31,377 bases of DNA. Origin: a virus. The stretch spans positions 1 to 31,377 of the IMG/VR virus record IMGVR_UViG_3300021091_000265, one strand, 5' to 3'. The notes under the pieces are model-generated. The model worked only from the letters and a program-made list of their open reading frames with translations. It ran no database searches and was not told the origin of the DNA. Below, piece by piece: positions 1 through 6,915 of the stretch (the stretch's first letter is position 1; every line of letters starts with the position of its first letter). The position numbers and the translations under genes were made by a program.

Positions 1-349
1 GTAATGTAAGTGGTGATGTTTTTGTTTCATCACAACAAGGTGTAAAAATAATTTTTGTACTTCCAGTTAATTCTGTGTTAGTAATTTGATATCTACCACA
101 AAATGGATTAGTTGTTGTTGTGGTTGTTGAACATCCACCACATTCATCAACCAAATCAATAATCAAATCACCAGTTGATTGAATACCAGTAGTTGAACAA
201 ACTACAGTTCCAGTGTTTCCTGGTAATGTAAGTGGTGATGTTTTTGTTTCATCACAACAAGGTGTAAAAATAATTTTTGTACTTCCAGTTAATTCTGTGT
301 TAGTAATTTGATATCTACCACAAAATGGATTAGTTGTTGTTGTGGTTGT
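1..349 (-). repeat. 222-bp in-frame tandem repeat inside the partial fibre gene
   Basis: Bases 1-127 are identical to bases 223-349, giving a 222-bp period (74 codons, in frame). The copies diverge just after the poly-Thr codons. The first visible copy starts at the window edge, so the array may continue to the left. Perfect identity over 127 bp implies recent duplication or active homogenisation of a fibre domain. Confidence 0.92.
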
Positions 350-2236
350 AATTGGTTGTACGGTATATGGTTGTACTAAACAGTTAAAATCACCACCAAA
401 TCTAACGGCAACATTTTTAGATACGTCAGGACTACATTCGTTATTATTACCTTTAATAGATGAATAATAATTACAATGTAATGAATTTGTAAAACAATAT
501 GTGTTATTAATTCTATATGTAACAAACAAAGTTTGTGAATCACCAGTTAATATTCCTTGTGATGTTGTTGTTGTATCACAAGTATTTGGTGTTATCAAAG
601 AAAGTTGTGGTGCTGGTAATGTCCAATTTCTATTTGATTTGTAAGACATTGCAGCAATAATTTCTTCATCATCAATGATAATTAATTTACTATCTGGAAA
701 CACCTTACCAATTCTACTTGGTAATCCATCTGAATTAGGATTTGTGTCCCACAAATGATAATACCTAATACCAGGTTGGTTCATTCCTTCATTTTTGGTA
801 GATTGGATATAATGTGGTTTGAACAATTCCTTATCTTCAAATCCTGGTGGATCAACCCAGAACGTTTGACCGTTACAACAATTTGGGTTCTTGTGCCACA
901 TCAACCAAGGAATATGTAATTTAAAGTTTCTTGCTTGTCCAGTTGTATTGTCTGGATTTGTTGGGTCATAAGGTTCTAATGCAAATTTTTCACCATAAAA
1001 GAAATCAATCGTTTGATTTGTGTAATGAATTATTGCAATTGCTTTTTGTTCTTCTGGTTTTACTTGTACAATTTCATCAAAAGAATTATAATAATAGGTA
1101 TAACTTGTATCACTTTGACCTTTACTTGAATTATAACCAAAATATTCTTTACTTCCGATATAATCTATTGAACCAAATTGTGTGTAGTCTTTAAATTGAC
1201 TTGGTATTAGTCCAGCAGGATTTTCAGTCCAAGGAATGTTCATATTCCAAACTTTAACATCAAATTGGTCTGTATTACAAATAGATTCAAAATCAATAAC
1301 TTGTTCACCCCAATGTGGCATAGGTGTTATACTATCGTATAATTGTGTCATCGTCGATGGATATATAATTGTTCTTGAATAACAATCAACTGGGTAACAA
1401 GTATAGTTTGGTACATTTCTATCAACAGTAATAGTATTAAGACAAACATCAACAATCTTATATGTTAACATAATAGTACAACTTTGTACTGGCATAAAAC
1501 ATTCTGGAACTGGGGGGAGAGGACATTGTGGACTTGGTGTTGGTGTCAAACACGGAGTTTTTGACGGTGTTGGTGTAGGTGTTGGTGATAAACAAGGTAT
1601 AAGTGTTGTTGTTGTAGTTGTAGAAGTTGTAGTTGTTGTTCCGGTAGGTGTTGGTGTGGGTTTTGGTAAATTTATACATTCACAATTACAATCAGCTTTA
1701 CCATCAAAAAATATAGTTATAATATCACCAATTTGTGGTTTTACTGTATTTGGTGTATTACATCCAGAATAAATAAGTGTAATTTGATTTGTACCATTAA
1801 GTGTTGTCATATCAACAACATAGTTACCAGTTAAAGCGTATTGATTACCGGTTAGAACTTCCCAATTCACTGTGGTTGCTGTTGTAATTCCACCAAAAAA
1901 ACCTCTAAGTGGTGCTCTATTAAACACGGAATCTATTTGTGAATCCATAAATGGAATACCATATGTATTCTGTTGGTTTGAATCAACATAATATGGGTAT
2001 TTAACGTATTGTCTATTTGATTGTGGTACTCCAGTCGTGTTTTGACTATTAAAACCTGGTTCTAAAACAAAACTATTTGATTGGTTATATGTTTGTGGTA
2101 ATTTATCGTATGAAACTTCACTATCTCCAATTTGGAAATAAGATATTTTAAAATTACCTTGTGATAATTTTTGTCTTCCAACGTCAGTTATTCTTGTGTT
2201 AACTAAACCTGATGTATTTTTAATTATGTATGCCAT
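1..2236 (-). CDS. tail fibre-like protein, partial (C-terminus beyond left edge)
   Basis: An open reading frame starts with ATG at 2236 and runs without a stop to the left edge, giving 745 visible codons. The N-terminus (MAYIIKNTSGLVNTRITDVG) looks like a compact virion-attachment domain. Around residues 191-246 is a mucin-like linker of poly-Thr followed by Cys-framed Pro/Thr repeats (SPTPTPTPS type). A globular middle (about 250-600) is rich in Trp, Tyr and Asp. The visible end consists of 74-residue Cys-containing units separated by poly-Thr, one complete and one partial. Each unit has the pattern C-x-Y-x-I-x-N, then a CC pair, then a late Cys, and resembles the N-terminus of the neighbouring 687-aa protein. 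This architecture fits a host-contacting fibre or adhesin; the receptor is unknown. The start is supported by a 38-base gap from the upstream gene and a TATTTAT motif 7 bases before ATG. Confidence 0.8.
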   Translation of the reverse strand, partial: MAYIIKNTSGLVNTRITDVGRQKLSQGNFKISYFQIGDSEVSYDKLPQTYNQSNSFVLEPGFNSQNTTGVPQSNRQYVKYPYYVDSNQQNTYGIPFMDSQIDSVFNRAPLRGFFGGITTATTVNWEVLTGNQYALTGNYVVDMTTLNGTNQITLIYSGCNTPNTVKPQIGDIITIFFDGKADCNCECINLPKPTPTPTGTTTTTSTTTTTTLIPCLSPTPTPTPSKTPCLTPTPSPQCPLPPVPECFMPVQSCTIMLTYKIVDVCLNTITVDRNVPNYTCYPVDCYSRTIIYPSTMTQLYDSITPMPHWGEQVIDFESICNTDQFDVKVWNMNIPWTENPAGLIPSQFKDYTQFGSIDYIGSKEYFGYNSSKGQSDTSYTYYYNSFDEIVQVKPEEQKAIAIIHYTNQTIDFFYGEKFALEPYDPTNPDNTTGQARNFKLHIPWLMWHKNPNCCNGQTFWVDPPGFEDKELFKPHYIQSTKNEGMNQPGIRYYHLWDTNPNSDGLPSRIGKVFPDSKLIIIDDEEIIAAMSYKSNRNWTLPAPQLSLITPNTCDTTTTSQGILTGDSQTLFVTYRINNTYCFTNSLHCNYYSSIKGNNNECSPDVSKNVAVRFGGDFNCLVQPYTVQPITTTTTTNPFCGRYQITNTELTGSTKIIFTPCCDETKTSPLTLPGNTGTVVCSTTGIQSTGDLIIDLVDECGGCSTTTTTTNPFCGRYQITNTELTGSTKIIFTPCCDETKTSPLTL

Positions 2237-2243
2237 CTATTTT

Positions 2244-2250
2244 ATAAATA
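2244..2250 (-). promoter_or_regulatory. candidate phage promoter motif TATTTAT
   Basis: Read in the coding direction, TATTTAT lies 7 bases upstream of the ATG at 2236, inside a 38-base AT-rich gap. The same heptamer occurs in most gaps of this window. Its role as a -10-like element is inferred from position and recurrence only. Confidence 0.4.
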
Positions 2251-2274
2251 TTTCTAAAAACTAAATTTATATTT

Positions 2275-4338
2275 TTAATTTGGTTTAATTGGGTTTACTA
2301 CCTGAACATCACAACATTTACAATTGTTGACAGTTGGCCTTCCTACGATATATAGATTAAAATCTCTATTAGCACCGCGACATAATCCGACTGGTAAATT
2401 GTTTATAATGTCAGTATATGAACCAGTTATTGTTTGTCCACCACTTATTGTTAATTGTTTTGTGTAAAGTTTTATTTGTTGATTTTGTAATGGTACAGGT
2501 ACTATACAATTAATGTTCAATGCTGGTTGACTATTTGTTATTATTGGTATTCCCATATTACCTAATCCACCATCAAATGTGACTATATTATCTAATGTTG
2601 GGGTCGGTGTTATATTTGGTGGATAATAATTAAATTGAGAATATTGTTCAATCGAAAAAGTAATTGTTTGTGTTGGTGCAAGGTTTATTGATGGTTGTAT
2701 TTGGAATGTATTTGAAATATCATCAATTGTTAATGTCAAAACAAAAGTTTGTGGATTTGTTTGTGTTAATGTGACCGATGATGGTGTTGATAAATTACCC
2801 AAACTATCTTTTACAACAACAATATAGCTTACAGCATTTAGATTAGAAAAAGTGGATAGAGTACTAAACGTTGTTCCATTATTTATTGAATATTGATAAG
2901 GTGGTAGACCACCATATGCTTGTATTGTTATACTTCCTTTTGTATCACAAATCAAATTGTTTTGTGTTATATTTACACTTACTTCTTTGTAAGAAGTACA
3001 AGTACCAGTAGTCACTGTAATATTTATTATACTAGGATTACCAAGTCCTTGCCAACCAATTATAGGCGGTGTTGGTGTATTGTTATTAATAATACTACCA
3101 AAAACAGAACTTCCAGAAACAACCCACTGACTTGTGTAACCAGTATTAAAAAACATAAAATATTTTTCGTCGTCTGATAACCAACTTTGGTTACCATTTG
3201 TAATATTATAAGGCTCAAATTGTATTTGTTCAAAAATAACAGCCCCTAATTTTGAAGAACTTCTTTTTTTAATAGTCATACACAAATCACCATAAACTGG
3301 TAATGGTCTTATTGTGGTTGTTGTGGTAGTTGTTGGCGTTTCAGCAGTTAAGACACAAGTTGTATTTGCCGTAAAGTCACCATAATAATCAATAACAGTC
3401 GCACTATAACTTCCTACATTCAAATTATAAATTAATGGGGAAATACTACCAATATCCCATAAAATTGTATATGGTGATGTGCCACCAGTTATTATCAATG
3501 TTGCAGCACCATCAAATGATTTTATTGATGAAGGGTGTGTTACCAAACATTCAACTTCCATAGGAAATATTGTAAGTACGTCACATTCATTTCTAGGTTG
3601 TATTGTTATTGGTGTAGAACAAGAACAACTTTCTTCTAAGTTAATTTCATAACCATAAGTTTCAACACAACTTTGTACTCCAATGTATTTTACTTCATAA
3701 CATTGTTGTGGAATTGGTAGTGGATCAGTTATTGTTAGTAGTATTGAATTGTTTGTGTGCCCAGAAAGGATTGGGTTTGCACTCGTAAATGTTGGTACAC
3801 TACCATCACATGCCGAAATTTCATAACAATCCGTAGCACAAGGATTTTCTTCAACACAAGTCCTACAACCCAAATCACCGAAAACATTTGGATTTTTAAA
3901 TATTGGATAATAATTCGGTTGTATTCCCAACTTTATTAATTTTTTGTCGTAAACATAAAAACAACCAGAATAAGTTTGTCCACTTAGTGAAGAAGGAATG
4001 TAGTTATCACAATAAATAGAATCATCTAGATTTAGATAATCGTCATTAGCAAGAATTGTTATGTATTGGTTATCAATACAACAAGCACTTAAAAAATAAC
4101 TTGAATTTGGTATTACAATTTTGTCTTTTTTGAAATTTGATGTATTGCCACTTATTGGAAATAATCCACAAAAATTTACTATTGCACTTTCTTGTGGTTC
4201 AAAAATTTCTGAAACAGTATTACCAGAGCAATCAATAAAAGTTAGTGTTTCGGTTGTGGTACCAGTATTTACAATACCAGTAACTTTACAAGTTGTAAAA
4301 CAATTGAAAACAAGTGGGGGAAAATTAATTCTAGGCAT
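2275..4338 (-). CDS. tail fibre/adhesin with SprB-like repeats and poly-Thr linker
   Basis: A 687-aa beta-rich, Cys-containing protein. The N-terminal ~60 residues have regularly placed Cys and Thr and resemble the 74-aa repeat units of the downstream fibre gene. Two segments look like SprB-type Ig-like repeats: about residues 265-330 (a GGTSPYTILW core) and about 458-517 (a GGLPPYQYSINN core). A poly-Thr stretch (about 335-342) separates the halves and could be an O-glycosylation target. The protein ends with a Cys-rich tail (NCKCCDV). SprB repeats are typical of Bacteroidota surface adhesins such as the gliding adhesin SprB, which points to the host group. Together with its neighbours it is best read as a virion surface fibre; no enzymatic motif is visible. 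It is separated by 12 bases from the glycosyltransferase gene upstream. Confidence 0.78.
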   Translation of the reverse strand: MPRINFPPLVFNCFTTCKVTGIVNTGTTTETLTFIDCSGNTVSEIFEPQESAIVNFCGLFPISGNTSNFKKDKIVIPNSSYFLSACCIDNQYITILANDDYLNLDDSIYCDNYIPSSLSGQTYSGCFYVYDKKLIKLGIQPNYYPIFKNPNVFGDLGCRTCVEENPCATDCYEISACDGSVPTFTSANPILSGHTNNSILLTITDPLPIPQQCYEVKYIGVQSCVETYGYEINLEESCSCSTPITIQPRNECDVLTIFPMEVECLVTHPSSIKSFDGAATLIITGGTSPYTILWDIGSISPLIYNLNVGSYSATVIDYYGDFTANTTCVLTAETPTTTTTTTIRPLPVYGDLCMTIKKRSSSKLGAVIFEQIQFEPYNITNGNQSWLSDDEKYFMFFNTGYTSQWVVSGSSVFGSIINNNTPTPPIIGWQGLGNPSIINITVTTGTCTSYKEVSVNITQNNLICDTKGSITIQAYGGLPPYQYSINNGTTFSTLSTFSNLNAVSYIVVVKDSLGNLSTPSSVTLTQTNPQTFVLTLTIDDISNTFQIQPSINLAPTQTITFSIEQYSQFNYYPPNITPTPTLDNIVTFDGGLGNMGIPIITNSQPALNINCIVPVPLQNQQIKLYTKQLTISGGQTITGSYTDIINNLPVGLCRGANRDFNLYIVGRPTVNNCKCCDVQVVNPIKPN

Positions 4339-4342
4339 ACTA

Positions 4343-4349
4343 ATAAATA
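4343..4349 (-). promoter_or_regulatory. candidate phage promoter motif TATTTAT
   Basis: TATTTAT occupies most of the 12-base gap between the glycosyltransferase stop (4351) and the fibre start (4338), only 4 bases before ATG. If it is a -10 element, the transcript would be nearly leaderless. Confidence 0.35.
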
Positions 4350-4350
4350 A

Positions 4351-5331
4351 TTAGTTTTTTGTTTTTTCAATGTAAGATTTCATAACATCAATATATTTTA
4401 TTGTCGTACTATTCACATCTATATAATCAAAGTGATTTTTATTTTCTTTTAATTTTTCTATTGGGTCAATATTAATGTAATCGCCTTTATAAAACTTTGT
4501 TGATTTTAAAGTATCAGTAACACCTGCCATATGTAATATTGGCATTCTTTCATATTTATCAACATTATCTGTGGCCCAAGAAAAATCTAATTCTTTTGTT
4601 ATTTCTGTTTTATAATTATTTAGCCATAGATTCCATAGAAGCGACCACATTTCAGCTGTCCAAAATTGTATTTGACCTGGGTTAATTGGAAACCTTCTTT
4701 GATAGTCTAACATTTGGTTATATAGTGGTGTACAATCATTATAGACTTTTTCCCAAAATTTATAATCAGTATTTTTAATCAGATATTGACCACCACCGGA
4801 ATTTTTTTGATTTTCCTTTATTATATCAACATTGATTCCTACAACTTCAGCCATTTCTTTTATTAGTTGTCCTTTTTCTGATGATGGGTGTCTTGATTCA
4901 TAATTATTACAACAATACATAATATAATCATAACCTATATATCCGATTGTATCAGATAGATAAGAAATATTATTCTTTATAAGTTTTTCAAAATCTGGTA
5001 ATATTCTAAAAATAATATCAGCGTCGTGTAAAAATATATTTTTTCCTAGTTTTGGGAATTCTTTTAACCATTGTGCAATAAGATATGGTTTTATACTTGG
5101 AATGTATGTTTTTACATCTCTATTGTCTTCGTAAAAATGTAAATTAATTCCTAAATTTTTTAACTTAATTGCACCTTCACTCGGTTCTTTTGCTCCGTGA
5201 ACAAGTGCTAGAATTACGTGAATTCGATTCGGGTTAATTCCTTTTTCAATAAAATTATGAACATACAATTTTATTTGCCAATGAAAATAGGGAACATCAG
5301 GTTGTGCACTTAGAAATACAATGTCTTTCAT
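4351..5331 (-). CDS. putative DxD glycosyltransferase
   Basis: A 326-aa protein predicted to be a soluble nucleotide-sugar glycosyltransferase. A DxD metal/nucleotide-sugar motif lies in a hydrophobic strand context (IFLHDADIIF, D103 and D105). A Gly-rich segment SGGGQYLIKN (178-187), a WTAEMW block (224-229) and a late LHMAG (266-270) follow. This order (DxD, substrate loop, W-x-x-E-M, C-terminal HxxG) recalls the peptidyl-Ser/Hyp glycosyltransferases of plants and related bacterial and viral proteins, but the resemblance is from memory and weak. It sits between fibre genes and beside two more sugar-transfer genes, suggesting it modifies virion proteins or a host glycan. There is no signal peptide and no transmembrane helix. 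The C-terminus is Lys-rich. Class assignment is fair; substrate is unknown. Confidence 0.68.
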   Translation of the reverse strand: MKDIVFLSAQPDVPYFHWQIKLYVHNFIEKGINPNRIHVILALVHGAKEPSEGAIKLKNLGINLHFYEDNRDVKTYIPSIKPYLIAQWLKEFPKLGKNIFLHDADIIFRILPDFEKLIKNNISYLSDTIGYIGYDYIMYCCNNYESRHPSSEKGQLIKEMAEVVGINVDIIKENQKNSGGGQYLIKNTDYKFWEKVYNDCTPLYNQMLDYQRRFPINPGQIQFWTAEMWSLLWNLWLNNYKTEITKELDFSWATDNVDKYERMPILHMAGVTDTLKSTKFYKGDYINIDPIEKLKENKNHFDYIDVNSTTIKYIDVMKSYIEKTKN

Positions 5332-5390
5332 ATGAAAAATATATCTTAAAAATAGATAAAGTGAATTAATTTATGATACTTGTGTTACAG

Positions 5391-5894
5391 TTATAATAAC
5401 AGAAGGAATTTGAGGTCCATAAAGGGGTGCTGGGTCATATCGTAAAAAGGTATATTTATTTGAGGTCCATTGAATTTCAAAATATTCTCCACCCCTAAAA
5501 CTTTCAACAAAGATTCCCCATTAGCCGAATCGAAAGTTGGCCCATTGACTAATGTTGTGGATAAAGAATTATATGATAAATCGTAACATGTATTCCCTGA
5601 TGTAGAATATGATGGTGTAAATGACGCGTCTTGGAAAAGGAAGATATGAAAGTCTTCAAATTCCTTACCATAAATTTCCTGACAGTTCAATAGATAAATA
5701 TTTTCACAATTATTGAAGTCAATAACTTTTAAAATAATTGGTGTTGTTGAGTCTAATGGGGACGGAACGTTAAAGATGTAAGGCGCTCCAACAATAGTTT
5801 GTACAAAATAACAATATGTTATGGTCGCATCACATACGTATATATTAAACGGTGGTGTACCAGAAAGACTAACTATGTTTACTTGATTTGGCAT
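5391..5894 (-). CDS. small tail-associated protein with LamG-like start; probably frameshifted near its end
   Basis: As read, 167 aa. Residues 1-75 align by eye with the 98-aa protein at 12591-12887 (shared PPF..Y.CD, LK.ID...CE, L.C.E spacing), so the two are paralogues. Residues ~98-125 (CYDLSYNSLS, then LVNGPTFDSANG) look like the opening of a LamG/concanavalin-type domain found in many phage tail proteins. After SANGE the frame becomes atypical and ends in FLLLL. One extra base in the GGGG run at 5516-5519 would instead give SANGGIFVESFRGGEYFEI, continuing the LamG-like pattern to a stop at 5371-5373 (174 aa). The annotated end is therefore suspect. Role: likely a minor fibre or adaptor; function unknown. 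Confidence 0.6.
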   Translation of the reverse strand: MPNQVNIVSLSGTPPFNIYVCDATITYCYFVQTIVGAPYIFNVPSPLDSTTPIILKVIDFNNCENIYLLNCQEIYGKEFEDFHIFLFQDASFTPSYSTSGNTCYDLSYNSLSTTLVNGPTFDSANGESLLKVLGVENILKFNGPQINIPFYDMTQHPFMDLKFLLLL

Positions 5895-5918
5895 CTACAA
5901 TCGGAACTATTCATATAG

Positions 5919-5925
5919 ATAAATA
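5919..5925 (-). promoter_or_regulatory. candidate phage promoter motif TATTTAT
   Basis: TATTTAT directly follows the stop codon of the GT9 gene (5926-5928) and lies 24 bases before the ATG at 5894. It is one of eight copies found in gaps of this window. Confidence 0.4.
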
Positions 5926-6864
5926 TTACTCACCGACTATTTCAATAACCTTTTCATATACTTGTAGTACGGAGGGGTGACACTCAAACTTTTCTTTTTT
6001 TTCTAAACAACCTACTAAAGATGGTATTCCATGAATAGATCCCCACTCTCTAACGCCATATTTCATATCAGATGCACAATGTAATCCGCATTCACCTCTA
6101 ACATAATGAAACTTATAATCTTGACTTCCTTTTCTATACGGAGCTCTAAACTCAGGGTTAATTGAACTACCCAATTGAAGGATTTCACAATCTGTTGTTC
6201 CTGCCAAATGCAAAAGACCAGAGTCCATTGTAATAAAACAAGAACATTTATTCAACAAGTGCCAAGTTTGATCTAAACTTGTTTGATTCATTAGGTTGTA
6301 CCCAAGTTGGATTGGAAAATTAAATACGGGTTTTTGAACCATAGAATTTCCAATCTCAGATGAGTCTTTACCAACAGAAATTACAGATATCCCCTTTTCG
6401 TTCAATAGTTGAGTCAATATCTTCCAACTTTTGGCTGGCCATGTTCTTGAGTCCCAATTTTGAACAGGGTGAATTAAAACAAATTTTTTAGGTAAATCTG
6501 ATAATATAACATCATCAGCAATATAATCCATTTTCATTTCATTGTTAGTTAACATAAACCCAAGATTGATTGCATGAAATTGTTTAATGTCTATCACGTT
6601 ATGTTTATTACAAACACCATTAGGTTTGTATAAAATATCAAAGGTAGAAAATACTTCATAATCATTTTTTACACGATCAAGTAAGTCAGGAGTATATTGA
6701 AAATTGTTTTCTACATAAGGTAAATTAGTAAAAATTTCAGGGTGATGTGATATAACAGATATTTTTTTATTGTAGGCCTCACTCAATTTCCTAATTACAG
6801 GTGTTGCACACAAAGTATCGCCAAGAGCACGACAACCACTAATGTCTACACACATTTCTTTCAT
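5926..6864 (-). CDS. GT9-family (heptosyltransferase-like) glycosyltransferase
   Basis: A 312-aa GT-B protein of the ADP-heptose:LPS heptosyltransferase type. Visible landmarks are GDTLCATP (15-22, N-terminal Rossmann loop), HPVQNWDSRTWP (132-143, start of the second domain) and ITMDSGLLHLAG (211-222, donor-binding D-S-G-xx-H). Four Cys follow late (259, 263, 286, 295), spaced C-x3-C...C...C, reminiscent of the metal-binding cysteines of the O-heptosyltransferases that modify autotransporters. It would transfer a heptose-like sugar, either to a virion protein or to host surface glycan. It is divergent from the 972-aa fusion gene, with 51 bases between the starts, and is followed by the 167-aa gene. 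The length is slightly below that of typical GT9 enzymes (about 320-350 aa). Confidence 0.85.
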   Translation of the reverse strand: MKEMCVDISGCRALGDTLCATPVIRKLSEAYNKKISVISHHPEIFTNLPYVENNFQYTPDLLDRVKNDYEVFSTFDILYKPNGVCNKHNVIDIKQFHAINLGFMLTNNEMKMDYIADDVILSDLPKKFVLIHPVQNWDSRTWPAKSWKILTQLLNEKGISVISVGKDSSEIGNSMVQKPVFNFPIQLGYNLMNQTSLDQTWHLLNKCSCFITMDSGLLHLAGTTDCEILQLGSSINPEFRAPYRKGSQDYKFHYVRGECGLHCASDMKYGVREWGSIHGIPSLVGCLEKKEKFECHPSVLQVYEKVIEIVGE

Positions 6865-6915
6865 CTAATAATATTAAGCCCTTCACAAATAAATTCAATA
6901 AATTATTTTTCTATT
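6865..6915. promoter_or_regulatory. divergent promoter region, 51 bp
   Basis: This AT-rich spacer separates the minus-strand GT9 gene (start 6864) from the plus-strand fusion gene (start 6916), so both leftward and rightward promoters must lie here or within the gene ends. No exact TATTTAT is present in either direction; AATTTATT occurs twice on the minus strand. No Shine-Dalgarno sequence is visible for either gene. Confidence 0.45.
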
